Positions 1 through 10,041 of a stretch of 64,000 nucleotides of DNA are shown piece after piece. Origin of the DNA: Fagopyrum homotropicum (taxonomy: Eukaryota > Streptophyta > Magnoliopsida > Caryophyllales > Polygonaceae); NCBI GenBank assembly GCA_033239125.1, contig BSWB01000004.1, forward strand, positions 35,089,501 through 35,153,500, written 5' to 3'. Below the pieces are notes generated by a model, which was not told the DNA's origin, did not search any database, and saw nothing but the letters and a program-made list of their open reading frames with translations. Each line of letters starts with the position of its first letter. The first letter of the stretch is position 1. The position numbers and the translations under genes were made by a program.

Positions 1-1256
1 AGAAGAATCAAAAGAAGTGGTAGAAAGGACGTAATTGTCTTCAGAGTTTCCCAAAATTACGGCTCCCCTGTTTCCTCCACGGCCGTGGTTTTGGGCGTGG
101 AAGTCAATTACGGTGCCTCTGCTTGTTCCACGGCCGTGGTTTTGGCCGTGTAACTTACTAGAGTCCTCTGAATAGTTGATTACGGTCATGTTGGTGGAAA
201 CCACGGCCGTGGAATAGCACGACTGGCCGTGATTCCTCACGTTCTCTGACCCATCATAGAGTTTTTCAAACTCTTCTTCATACACTTCCTTTTGCTTCTC
301 TAAAGCTTCAATTTCCTCATTGCATTCCTCTTCTTCCACTATGTCCATAATGCTCATAGTGATCACCTTTTGCAAGGGATCTTTGAAGAGGATCGAACTT
401 ACCTCCTCCCTAGATAGCTCTTCGTCATGGATGTTGAATATATCCTCTTCAAAAGCTGGTTCTTTCATCAAAGTGGAAAGAACGAACTCTACCTTTTCCT
501 CTCCTATGTCGAAGGCGAGTCTAGCATTCTTGTAATCAACCACACAACCAGATGTTGCAAGAAACGGTCTTCCGAGTATGATCGGGACCGGACTATCTGC
601 AGGAATGTCAAGCACAACAAATCTATGGGAACATAGAACTTACCAAGCTTAACCGGGACATCTTCAACTACGCCGACGAGACGAGTTATGGATCGATCCG
701 CCATGTATAACGTCATCTTCACCGGTTTAGGTTCGCCTAAACCGATCATCTTACATAAGGCAAGCGGAATGATGCTAACGCTTGCTCCTAAATCACATAA
801 TGCATCATATGTGACATCTCCCACTCCTATGGGAACATAAAATGACCCCGGATCCTTCAGGTTTGGGGGCATCTTATCTTTCATCATCTTAATGAGATCA
901 GACGAATCTGAACTCATCTTGACTTCTCCAAAATCCTCTAATTTCCTCTTGTTAGAGAGGATCTCTTTTAAGAACTTTCCATAAGCTGGCATACCTACAA
1001 TTGCATCAATGAAAGGTATATTAATATGCAGTTTGCTCATGAGTTCAATAAACTTACCGAATTGCTTGTCTAGATGCGCTCTTGCTCTAGATTGTGGGAA
1101 TGGTAGGGGAGGTTTGTAGATGTCTTCCTACTCCTTCCCATTTTCCTTCTCTTTTTCGACAGGAACTTCCACAAACTTAGGCTGCGGGTCGGTGATTGTT
1201 GTTCCGCTCCTAGTTGTGATAGCCATCACCCTTCCTTTTGGGTTATCCTCCGTCTT
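1..1256 (-). pseudogene. Athila-type aspartic protease and acidic pre-RT linker, broken
   Basis: The protease lies in 504-1040 and shows CDLGASVSIIP near 770-806, the plant gypsy version of the D-[ST]-G active site, preceded by the typical IPFIDAIVGMPAYGKFLK stretch. The same frame continues upstream to gag but contains a TAG at 1128-1130 and a TGA at 1257-1259. About one base is missing near 618-623, where the frame jumps. In the new frame the ILGRPFLAT motif typical of the protease C-terminus follows at about 570-610. It runs into an acidic linker (NEEIEALEKQKEVYEEEFEKL) that reaches the window edge. The enzyme would process Gag-Pol in the particle, but this copy cannot make it intact. Confidence 0.82.
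74..216. repeat. Cluster of CCACGGCCGTGG palindromes (three perfect copies)
   Basis: Perfect 12-bp palindromes lie at 77-88, 128-139 and 201-212, inside a degenerate repeat of about 45 bp (palindrome, TTTTGG, CGTGGAAGT, ATTACGGT). In this element the cluster lies within the pre-RT linker reading frame, where it would encode NHGRG-like peptides. Confidence 0.85.
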
Positions 1257-2902
1257 TCATGGAAGTTTTCCTTGATTCCTAGGAACTTCCTCAGCATTGC
1301 TAAACATTTGGTTTTCTAAAACCTTTTGGGCTTTATCAACCTTAGTAATGTGACTCTCCAATCCTTGAAGCTTTCCCAAAACTATTTCCAACATGGGATC
1401 GGGCTTCTCTTTCCCCGAAGTGCTTCCACTATTAGATGTTTGCCCCTGGCTTTTCAAAGGAATGGAAGAAGAAGATGGAGGAGTTAGTGAATTTCCTGAA
1501 TTGGGATAAGAATTACCGGAGTTTTGTTGTTGGTTGGAACACCAATTGTTGTTGTTTGAACCCCTATTGTTGTTCCAATTGTTATTCCGGTTGTTGTTGT
1601 TGTTCCAATTGTTCCGGTTGTTGTTCCGGTTGTTGCGATTTGTGTTCTCATTCCCATTGTGGTTATTGTTGTTCCCTAAATAACCAACATCTTGCTCTTT
1701 TTGCTTTGGAAAGCTAGCCTTGATGACTTCCTTCAATTCTTTAATCTCGGAGTTGAGAGAAAAGATTTGAGTTTGAGCGGCTTGTGTTAGCTTTGCTCCT
1801 TGTTCCACTCGATTTGCTTCTACTTTCCGGTGAGAATACTTCTCAATGACTCGGGCTTGTTTCTCAATAAAGTCCCAAGCGTCATCTTCCCTCATGTCCA
1901 TAAATGTACCACATGAAAGGGATTGGAGCTTGAATTGTGTTCCATATCCAGCCCCTTATTGTATATCTCCAATAGCTCCAATTTGGAAATTCCATGATGT
2001 GGGCAATCCAGTAGTAAATCCTGAAATCTTTCCCAAGACTGGAACAAACTTTCATTAGATCTCATAGAAAATGCATTAATCTTACCTCTCAACTCCGCCG
2101 TCTTGGATGGCGAAAAGAATTTGGTGAGGAACTCTGAAGAAAGATCCTCCCATGTGTTGAGTCTTCCATTTGGAAGAGCTTGATACCAAGATAAAGCTTT
2201 CCCTTTCAAAGAGAAGAAGAATAGCTTGATCTTGTAATTGTTGGTAGTTGCATTCTTTGGCTTCATTGTCTCCATCAAGATCTCGAAATTCTGTAAATGT
2301 TGATGTGGAGATTCAGCACTCGTTCCTCCAAACTGACTTTGGCGAAAGATGTTAATAACTTGTGGGCTGAAGCTAAACCCCTGCATATCATCAGCATCAA
2401 AGTTCACACCTAGACGGCGTGGTTGCTGAATTGGATCCATCCTTTGGCCAAGAGTTCTTGGCTCTTCATCCACACGAGCGGCTCTCGCACCCCCTGCTGG
2501 GACACGATAATTGGCAGCCGGTCTGGGATTATATTGATTCATGTTGATCGTCGGATTAATGTCCTCTAGTGGTGGCATGGAAGAGTCGCTATCCTCATCG
2601 GATGAGTTGGTTCTAACCGATCTTGCCGGTTTCCTCCTCTTTTTCTTCTTGGAATCGCTCAATTCCAGCCTCATTTGAAACATCATGTCCCTGAGCTCAT
2701 CAATTTGCAATTGATGATGGTCCGATTCTTTCTTGCGAGTCTTCTCGCTCCATCTAAGTTGAGCTTCGGATTCCTCCAACTCTACTTGAAGATCCCGCTC
2801 CTTGTTTTCAACCATCTTTCTTTCTTTGAGCTTCTTCCTCAAAGTCTTCTCAAGTTCTTGATCAAGAGGTAAGAGGTCTTTTTTGTTCCTAGACCTGCGC
2901 AT
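1257..2902 (-). pseudogene. Athila-type Gag (Retrotrans_gag domain), frameshifted
   Basis: The likely start is the MRRSRNKK methionine at 2902-2900. An in-frame methionine at 2929 is also possible. The order is a basic and acidic coiled-coil-like N-terminus (many K/E, about 2640-2900), a linker, and the retrotransposon Gag domain at about 1960-2340 with KGKALSWYQALPNG and WERFQDLLLDCPHHG. A frameshift near 1900-1920 ends this frame. The next frame (1901-1257) resumes with DAWDFIEKQA and runs into an Asn/Arg-rich low-complexity stretch at about 1540-1680 (NNNRNNW repeats). No CCHC zinc knuckle is visible. The role is structural capsid protein. It is defective because of the frameshift and the TGA at 1257. 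Confidence 0.82.
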
Positions 2903-3004
2903 ATACCTAAAGTAACCTGCAAATATCACTCAAAGGAGATATCAAATAACAAGGGCAAGCTCCCAAGCTTGACAACCGATAACCGAATTCGGCCTAAACC
3001 AAAT

Positions 3005-3021
3005 CCCCGGCACCGGCGCCA
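3005..3021 (-). other. Second, imperfect PBS-like copy
   Basis: CCCCGGCACCGGCGCCA differs by one base from the PBS 137 bp away. It carries the same AAAAACTTGTTC flank that marks the LTR edge at the real PBS. It looks like a retained duplicate of the LTR-PBS junction inside the leader. Confidence 0.6.
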
Positions 3022-3141
3022 AAAACTTGTTCTTTGGCAAAACTCTGTTTCGTTGCCGGAATGAGAACTTCGTATGTACTTAAGAACACAAACCTGCAAG
3101 AATACTCAAGCAGAAAGATCAATAGTAAAAGCAAGAATAGT

Positions 3142-3158
3142 CCCCGGCAACGGCGCCA
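3142..3158 (-). other. Primer-binding site, tRNA-Asp type
   Basis: The plus strand reads CCCCGGCAACGGCGCCA, which equals the 3' end of plant tRNA-Asp including CCA. The minus strand is therefore the primer-binding site. It lies 7 bp inside the LTR edge at 3166, with a TTTTT spacer. Confidence 0.88.
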
Positions 3159-3165
3159 AAAAACT

Positions 3166-4760
3166 TGTTCGCCACTTAGCGTGCGTGCAAATAAGCTTTA
3201 AATTTATAAAACTAGAATCAAGCAAGCGAACCCGCACTGTACGGATCGGCGTAGTAAAGCAAGAATTCCAGAATATCGAACACAAGGATTTGGGGGGAAC
3301 AAATTCAATTGTAAAGTTGTCAAGCAAATAAAAGGGTAAAGCTTTGCAAATATATTGGGAAAACAGCAACCCTAAAGATCCAGGTGTCTAATTGTGGCAA
3401 TCGATTCAAGATATAGCAAAGAATTAAGGACAGAGTTAAGAGTTGCAAAGGTATGCTAAGGTAATGCAATGTACGGTGAAGTTCCAGAACTTTATATGAC
3501 TTATCTAAAGACACTCTCTATAAAGGTTGTTGAGGCTTCAGCATAGAAATGATCTATGAATAAGAATTAATCTCAAATACCCAAACTTGTAACCCAAGGA
3601 TCAAGACTAACTAAACCGATTAAGGTTGTGACACTCGAAATCGAAGTAGAGGTTGTTGAGGCTTCACTACTACCTAGAAAAGGGAAAACCAAGACTAGAT
3701 TAAAGCTAATCTTTAACCTTGGATCAAAGTAAAAGCAAAATTCGTAAACTGGTATAAATTACGATCTTGAGTTCGACGGCCGTGGAATCTCAAGAACAAA
3801 CCGTGATTTTGGTTCGTCGGCGAAATCTCTCTAACTCTTAGGGTCCAATATGTTACGATCGATCTATCATCATCTAAGCCACAACTATCAACCCTTCACC
3901 TTAGAATTGCTAAAGGGTTTTAGCCAATAACTTTCATTATAATATCAAAATCAAGTTTAAAAAGAATGAAAGATGAAAACCTTCGGAAACCTTCAATAAA
4001 ACTCAATTCAATCTCAAATCCACACACAAAAGGAATAATGTATATCAGATTTGGAAGCAAACACAAACCAATAACAATCCTTGATAAGAACGAAGAACGG
4101 GATGTCAATCTGTCTTCTAATCAAGCTTAAGGACAAAAGGCGTAACTTCCGCCACAAGCAAATCCCAAATCTTCAAACCCTCGCAAATCACGTTTGCAAG
4201 CGCAAATCTCCGGACGTCCAATGCAGCCCTAAGCACGTGTGTCAAATTCTCTCGTCTCTAGACTTTTTATAAGAAAGGATAAAATAACCGTCCGGCCCAT
4301 GTGCGTAAATGATGTGGCAATAATTAATTCGACAAAAGATCGCCTAAATCACGGTCTCATGGAGTTCCACGACCGTGGTTTAGAGCGTGGAAGTGGATTA
4401 CGGTTCCATATGATTTCCACGACCATACTTTATACCGTGTAACTCTCTGGAATACTCCACGTTCATGATGCCAAGATCCACGGCCGTAGTTTAGAGCGTG
4501 GACTTCTCTACGACCGTATTTTAGAGCGTGGAAGTGTAAATCGCTTGTGATTTCCTTTATGTCGTGCCATTCCTCATCCTAGCATCTCCTTTTACTTCTT
4601 TGAAGTGTCCTTAATCCTTGGATGTGCTCAAATCTTCTCCCATCTCTCTCAAATGGTTCGGTTTTAGCTCTTATTCACCTATAATCAACACAAAGCTAAT
4701 GTAGACCTCCATATCGAAAATATAGACAAACTAGCTAACAAATGCTTCAATGACTTATCA
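3166..4760 (-). repeat. Athila-like 5' LTR
   Basis: It is bounded by TGTTCGCC at 3166 (next to the PBS) and CTTATCA at 4760, giving TG...CA termini on both strands and about 1.6 kb, as expected for Athila. It contains several diverged copies of the CCACGGCCGTGG repeat (about 4355-4530). No protein is encoded. The partner LTR is outside the window, so the outer edge is inferred from the TG/CA rule and the resumption of coding sequence at 4761. Confidence 0.68.
4355..4530. repeat. LTR cluster of diverged CCACGGCCGTGG repeats
   Basis: Four or more diverged copies (CCACGACCGTGG near 4367, CCACGGCCGTAG near 4482, and relatives) each carry the downstream TTTAGAGCGTGGAAGTG or CCGTGTAACT tail. This is the same repeat as in the coding region, here inside the noncoding LTR. 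Confidence 0.75.
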
Positions 4761-5555
4761 ATGAACACTATAATGGATGAAAAACAATTAGAAAAAGTTC
4801 CTAGAATATCGCAATATTTCATGCTAACAGTGATCACTATGAGCATTATGGAGAAAGGAGAGGAAGAGGAATGTAATGAGGAAATTGAAGCTTTGGGAGA
4901 GATAAAGGAAGTGCATGAAGAAGAGTTTGAAAAGCTATACGATGGGTCAGAGGATGTGAGGAATCACGGTCAGTCATGCTATTCCACGGCCGTGGTTTCC
5001 ACCAACATGACCATAATCACCTATTTAGAGGACTCCAATAAGTTACACGGCTAAAACCACGGCCGTAGAACTATCAGAGGTGTCGTAATTGACTTCCACG
5101 CCCAAAACCACGGCCGTGGAAGTAACACTGGTGCCGTAATTTTAGGGAGTTCCGAGAAAAATTACGTCCTCTCCACCAATGCTCTTGATCCTTCCTCAAC
5201 AACTTCTATACCCTTAGAGACTTCTAAGGAAGTATCGGGGACTCCAATAGTGATGGAATTGAAGCCACTTCCCACACATCTAAGGTACGCATTTCTAGGA
5301 ACTAATTCTACTTTTCCGGTAATTGTTAGTTCTGATCTAAGCGAAGATGAACATAGTAAACTTATGGTTGTTCTAAGGAAACATAGGAAATCCTTAGGTT
5401 ACACTATAGAGGATCTAGTGGGAATTAAGCCTTCATTGTGCATGCATGAGATCCTAATGGAAGAAGACTTTAGGCCTTCGCGACAACCTCAAAGGCGGTT
5501 AAATCCGACCATGATGGAGGTTGTCAAGAAAGAAATTCTTAACTACTTGATGTAA
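4761..5555 (+). pseudogene. Athila pol N-terminal part: acidic linker and RT entry region
   Basis: One frame is open from 4761 to 5555 except for a TAA at 5052-5054, where the homologous repeat elsewhere reads CAA (a C-to-T change). It holds an acidic stretch (KGEEEECNEEIEALGEIKE), palindrome-encoded HGRG motifs, then the typical pre-RT block: ELKPLPTHLRYAFLG, a DEHSKL region, and LRKHRKSLGYTIEDLVGI near 5370-5430. The frame is lost near 5548, where one base appears to be missing. RT continues in another frame from about 5550. Confidence 0.82.
4981..5119. repeat. CCACGGCCGTGG palindrome cluster in pol linker
   Basis: Perfect palindromes lie at 4984-4995 and 5108-5119, with an imperfect one at 5057-5068. 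They are the counterpart of the cluster at 74-216. Confidence 0.85.
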
Positions 5556-5587
5556 GTATCATCTACCCTATCTCCGATAGCAAGTGG

Positions 5588-6409
5588 GTGAGTCCCGTAC
5601 AGGTTGTTCCAAAGAAGGAAGGAATGACAGTTATCACCAACAAGAACAATGAGCTCATTCCTACAAGAACCGTGACTGGATGGAGGATGTGCATTGATTA
5701 CTGGAAGCTAAACAATGCAATTAGAAAGGATCACTTCCCATTACTCTTCATCAATCAAATGCTTGAAAGGTTAGCACAACACTCTCATTTTTACTATCTT
5801 GACGGCTATAGTGGCTTCTTTCAGATTTCGATTCATCCGGACGATCAAGAGAAGACCACGTTCATGTTCCCATGGGGTACGTTCGCTTATAGGAGAATGC
5901 CGTTCGGGCTTTGCAACGCCCCAGCCACCTTCCAAAGGTGCATGATGGCTATCTTCTCAGAGTACATAGAGGAGATCATGGAGGTTTTCATGGATGACTT
6001 TTCTGTTTATGGTTCCTCTTTCGATAATTGTCTCTCTAACCTTTCTCTTGTGCTACAAAGGTGTGAAGACACTAACCTAGTCCTTAATTGGGATAAGTGT
6101 CAATATATGGTGAAGGAAGGCATTGTACTCGGACACTTGATCTCTAGTAGAGAGATTGAAGTGGATAAGGCTAAGATAGAAACCATAGAAAAGCTCCCTC
6201 CTCCATCTTCGGTGAAGGGGATAAGAAGCTTTCTAGGACATGTTGGATTTTATAGACGTTTTATAAAGGATTTCTCTAAGATATCAAAACCTCTTACTAA
6301 TCAATTGATGAAAGATGCAGTTTTTGATTTCTCGGAGGATTGTTTAGATGCGTTTCATAAGATTTGGGAAGCTCTAATCTCAGCCCCGATCATCCAACCT
6401 CCGGACTAG
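5588..6409 (+). pseudogene. Reverse transcriptase domain (Athila-like)
   Basis: The RT fingers and palm are recognisable in order: SPVQVVPKKEG, WRMCIDYWKLN, HFPLLFINQMLERLA, FYYLDGYSGFFQISI, TTFMFPWGTFAYRRMPFGLCNAPATFQRCM and the catalytic VFMDDFSVYG (FMDD form) near 5985-6015. The connection domain follows (VLGHLISSREIEVDKAKIE, GIRSFLGHVGFYRRFIKDFS). It copies element RNA into cDNA. The frame opens upstream of 5588 at about 5550. It ends at a TAG (6407-6409) in PPD*NLPFEVMCDASD, where relatives have tryptophan, so this is probably a TGG-to-TAG nonsense change. The motifs are otherwise intact, which suggests recent decay. Confidence 0.92.
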
Positions 6410-6427
6410 AATCTTCCATTCGAGGTT

Positions 6428-7033
6428 ATGTGTGATGCAAGTGACGTAGCTATAGGAGTTGTACTTGGGCAAAAGAAGGAAGGCCGAACCCATGCAATCT
6501 ATTACGCTAGCAAGACCCTAGATGAAGCGCAGCTTAACTACGCCACTACTGAAAAGGAATTTCTAGCCATTGTTTATGCCTTTGAAAAGTTTCGTTCTTA
6601 TCTTGTAGGTGCAAAGGTGATTGTATACACGAATCATGTTGCGATCCGGTATCTACTCGCAAAGAAGGATGCGAAACCAAGGCTGATTAGATGGATTGTT
6701 CTCCTACAAGAGTTCGATCTAGAGATCCGTGACAAGAAGGGTTCGGAAAATTCTATTGCGGATCATTTGAGTCGTCTACCACATCTAGAGGACGATGATC
6801 TACCTATAGATGACTCCTTTCCGGACGAGCATTTACACATCATAGAGGAGTGCATCGACAAGATAACTAAAGGTAACGAACCATGGTTTGCTAATTTTGT
6901 TAACTATTTGGTTTGTCAGGAAATACCACCCGGACTATCCTATGCACAAAGGAAGAAGTTCTTTAAGGACGTCCGGGTATACTTTTGGAATGAACCTCTA
7001 CTCTTCAAGAGAGGTCCTGATGGCATCATTTGA
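6428..7033 (+). pseudogene. RNase H domain and linker (Athila-like)
   Basis: It is in the same frame as the RT and separated from it only by the 6407 stop. It shows the first catalytic Asp in CDASDVAIGVVLG, the Glu in TEKEFLAIVYAFEKFRSYL and the last Asp in ADHLSRL. The usual TDH motif reads TNHVAIRYLL (about 6630-6655), so the third catalytic Asp is replaced by Asn. The region would degrade the RNA strand of the hybrid. It ends at a TGA (7031-7033), where the frame (DGII*RFVPEDE) suggests a former CGA Arg codon. Confidence 0.9.
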
Positions 7034-7039
7034 AGATTT

Positions 7040-8158
7040 GTGCCGGAAGACGAGATGCAAAGCATCATCCGTCATTGTCATTCACTACCTTGTGGAGGAC
7101 ACGCTAGCTCAAACAAGACTAGCGCTAAGGTATTGCAATCTGGATTTTTTTGGCCTACTTTATTTAAAGATGTACAAACCTTTGTTTCCTGCTGCGATGC
7201 TTGTCAAAGAACAGGGAACATATCTAGGAGAAACGAAATGCCTCTTAACAACATTCAAGAGTTAGAGATCTTTGACGTTTGGGGAGTAGACTTCATGGGA
7301 CCTTTCCCATCATCTTGTGGAAACCAATACATACTTCTAGCCGTGGATTATGTTTCAAGATGGGTTAAAGCAATTGCCTCTCCAACTAATGATGCCATGG
7401 TTGTGGTTAAGTTCTTTAACAAGACTATATTCCCAAGGTTTGGGACACCACGGACTATCATTAGTGATGGAGGCTCTCACTTCATTGCCCGACGATTCGA
7501 AGCACTACTAGCTAAGTATGGGGTGACTCTCAAGATCGTCACCCCTTATCATCCACAAACGAGTGGACAAGTGGATATTTCGAATCGGGAGATTAAAGGA
7601 ATCCTAGAAAAAACGGTTTCAAAGACAAGGAAAGATTGGTCTTTGAAGCTAGATGATGCATTGTGGGCATACCGGACTGCATACAAGACTCCCATAGGAA
7701 CGACACCATACAACCTTGTGTATGGGAAGTCTTGTCACTTACCGGTAGAGCTGGAACATAAGGCGTATTGGGCGGTGAAGTGGTTGAACTTCAGCATGAA
7801 GGAAGCAGGCGAAAAGCGCCTCTTAGACCTTAACGAGCTTGAAGAACTTCGCTTAAACGCTTACGAGAACGCCAAAATCTATAAGGAGAGAGCGAAGCGT
7901 TGGCATGATAAGCATATCATTCCAAAAGACCTCAAGGAAGGAGATCAAGTTCTCCTCTTCAATTCGAGACTTCGGCTTTTTCCAGGTAAGCTTAAATCTC
8001 GTTGGACCGGACCTTATCTAATCAAACACGTTTTTCCCCATGGTGCAGTTGAAGTATGGGGTGAGAAAGGCGGAAGTTGTAAGGTGAATTGTCAACGACT
8101 CAAGAAGTATTCACCGGAGCTCCAAGCTGAGGAGTTCGCGCCTACCGCACTCGAATAG
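7040..8158 (+). pseudogene. Integrase (Athila-like), 3' part of the broken pol frame
   Basis: This 372-codon stretch is in frame with RT and RNase H. The HHCC zinc-binding N-terminus is complete (HCHSLPCGGH ... CCDACQRTG, about 7070-7210). The DDE core has D in VWGVDFMGPF (about 7285), D in TIISDGGSHF (about 7460) and E in SNREIKGILEKTV (about 7590). The C-terminal part includes KTPIGTTPYNLVYGKSCHLPVE and RWTGPYLIKHVFPHGAVEV. The frame ends at TAG 8156-8158. It would join cDNA to host DNA. It cannot be made from a full polyprotein here because of the upstream stops, though the domain itself looks intact. Confidence 0.93.
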
Positions 8159-8198
8159 ACGTAGGTACAATCTAGCTACGGACCTTAAACAAGCGCTA

Positions 8199-8216
8199 CT
8201 TGGGAGACAACCCAAG
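8199..8216 (+). other. Hairpin just after the pol stop
   Basis: CTTGGG-AGACAA-CCCAAG forms a perfect 6-bp stem with a 6-nt loop, 40 nt after the integrase stop codon. Its role is unknown. Confidence 0.6.
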
Positions 8217-8995
8217 CTATTGCACTTTCGTTTTTCATTCTTAGATTAGACTAGTTTAGACGTTTTTGTTTTGTTTTGCCCTTGATACCTTCCGGTATGT
8301 TGTGTTTTTGGATGTAGGAGCAATGGAATAGGCAATGGAAGGAGGAAAAGCTAGAAGGAATTGACGAAACTTGGGTTTTGACACAATACAGAGAGTTCCA
8401 CACCCAAAACCACGGTCGTGGAAGCTACAGTGACCGTAATTCTTCAAAATCTGAGAAAAATCACCAAAAACCACGGGTCCGTACAATTCCACGGCCGTGG
8501 AATACCCCGAGTGACCGTGATTTTCAAAGATTTTTACGGCCATTATATAAACCACCTTCCTTCACAAAAACACCCCATTCCCCAATTCCACGCCCCTCTT
8601 CCACGACCTAAAGGCCGAAAATCCTCCCCATCTCGCATTTCTTCGTTCGGAAACCGTTTTGAGCGATTCTTGGTGCTAAAGTGAAGCATTTCCGATCATA
8701 TTCAAGATCCAATCAACAAATAAAGTGGACAATCCCTACAGAAGGCGGAATTTTGATTCAAAGATCCAAAAAAACCTAGGTTTTTCTTCTATTTCTCTAC
8801 TTTGTCAATTCGGGTCTATTTCTCGCAAGAACTTAGAGGAATTGCATAGGATTGAGATTGAAATTAGTTTAGGACAGGCTTTGCTGTATTTGGTGATTGA
8901 TTTGTTGAGATTTGAGCAAAACAGTGCCGAACCACGGTCCTTGTAGGTTCCACGGCCGTGGTTTCTGTAGAATATGCCGTGATTTCCCCTCTGAA
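8217..8995 (+). other. Intergenic region between pol and the ORF1-like gene
   Basis: No coding region is recognised. It contains perfect palindromes CCACGGCCGTGG at 8489-8500 and 8950-8961 and imperfect copies near 8410 and 8478. The small open frames here are created by the repeat and are not convincing genes. Confidence 0.6.
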
Positions 8996-9556
8996 ATGGA
9001 TTTGATAAGGAGAATGTCTACTAGAAGTAAGAAGAGGAAAGGTGACACTTCATCCTCCTCCCAAAACCCTCCTAATGAACCACCATCACCTCCACCTCCT
9101 AGAATTCCAACCATCCATGAGGATTACCTCGATACCTTGGAAAGGATCGAGAAGAGGGCGGTTACAGGACCGCGCTACTTAGTGCTTGAGGAGCTAGAGC
9201 CGCTGAATGTAGTGACTGACTTGACGTGGCTTCTAGATAGAGCCGGTTTGATCATCTTCTCCGCTATTAGGGAAGATGCATATGAGGAGATTACTAGGGA
9301 GTTTGTGATTTCCTTTGAGTACAGTGTCATGGATAGGACAGTTTCCTTTAGGCTGATGGAGGAGAACTACGAGTTCTCAATCTTGGAGTTTGGAGCCTTA
9401 TTTGGGTTCCACGAGACCTTCAATGGTCATTTTCCTAGCGGTGTATACGCTAAGGATTTCTGGGAGGACATAGCCATGATCTATGTCAACGAGGACCGTT
9501 GGCAACCAGTTGACACCAAGGCTAAGCTCATCTACCACTTAGCCTTGAAGACATAG
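8996..9556 (+). CDS. Athila ORF1-like protein, 3'-truncated
   Basis: The start is ATG 8996 (MDLIRRMSTRSKKRK). ATG 9014 is the alternative, and the upstream part of the frame is palindrome-derived. The product is about 186 aa: a basic Ser/Pro-rich N-terminus (KKRKGD, PPSPPPPR), then a globular part with LEELEPLNVVTDLTWLLDRAG and DRTVSFRLMEENYEFSILEF, resembling the plant ATHILA ORF-1 family. The function of that family is unknown. The stop (TAG 9554-9556) coincides with the junction to the T1 LTR fragment, so the C-terminus is cut. The family assignment is from pattern recognition, not a search. Confidence 0.68.
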   Translation: MDLIRRMSTRSKKRKGDTSSSSQNPPNEPPSPPPPRIPTIHEDYLDTLERIEKRAVTGPRYLVLEELEPLNVVTDLTWLLDRAGLIIFSAIREDAYEEITREFVISFEYSVMDRTVSFRLMEENYEFSILEFGALFGFHETFNGHFPSGVYAKDFWEDIAMIYVNEDRWQPVDTKAKLIYHLALKT

Positions 9557-9583
9557 CCTGGATCATTCAGTTGCTGCTATAAC

Positions 9584-10041
9584 CTGCGGTAAATCTAAAC
9601 AACACAACAAAACAACCATTAGCTAGCTATCTAAACGTTAGGCAAATGAGAATAGCACACACACATCATAGAAAAAGTAAAACACACATCATGCTTTCAA
9701 ACAATCCATTTATTATCTTTACTTAGGTCATTCACTCTTACGAATGATACTTATGTTGTGACACGAGGGATTCCCAAACCTCGCTCCGGCCCGTGTAACC
9801 ATCAGGAATGGATCCGATAGCTCTCACCTTGTACCTGTATGGTCTGGGTATAGAGAACCTCCCAGTCTCCTGGCAGAGCTGGGTAGTGATGTCACGGCCC
9901 GTTATACATACACTTGGGCGATAAAAAAAATAATAATAACAATCGTCCTATGAAGCTGTTATTATAAAAACACAGCACACACACCACTATCGTCATTCAA
10001 CTAACATCCAGAAACTAGCTAAGTAAGTCGCAAGGACTTAC
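9584..10041 (-). other. Putative structured leader intron in T1 LTR
   Basis: Minus strand: CAG|GTAAGTC-CTTGC-GACTTAC (10041-10023) is a perfect 7-bp hairpin holding the donor. A CGAGG...CCTCG stem followed by TGTCAC lies at 9783-9764. The acceptor CAG ends at 9584. The span is 458 nt. It matches the module in D, E, H and G. Confidence 0.55.

Larger units (their letters stand above)
1..4760 (-). mobile_element. Athila-like Ty3/gypsy LTR retrotransposon, partial (5' LTR, PBS, gag, protease)
   Basis: Read on the minus strand, the order is LTR (4760-3166), PBS matching plant tRNA-Asp (3158-3142), gag, aspartic protease, then an acidic pre-RT linker running off the window edge. This order, the tRNA-Asp PBS and the protein similarities fit the Athila lineage. 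Positions 1-360 are the inverted homologue of about 4830-5160 in the neighbouring plus-strand element. The simplest reading is that this element inserted head-to-head into a relative, with its LTR edge at 4760 abutting the interrupted copy. The other LTR and the target duplication lie outside the window, so this cannot be confirmed here. The coding region carries frameshifts and stops, so the copy is defective. Confidence 0.85.
4761..9556 (+). mobile_element. Athila-like Ty3/gypsy retrotransposon, 5'-truncated, with downstream ORF1-like gene
   Basis: The order is pre-RT linker, RT, RNase H, integrase (4761-8158), an intergenic stretch with a hairpin and palindromes, then an Athila ORF1-like ORF (8996-9556). 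Everything upstream of the linker is missing or displaced by the minus-strand LTR at 4760. The 3' end is cut at about 9557 by a Tekay-like LTR fragment. RT before integrase defines Ty3/gypsy. The linker shared with 1-360 and the extra 3' ORF fit Athila. Confidence 0.85.
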
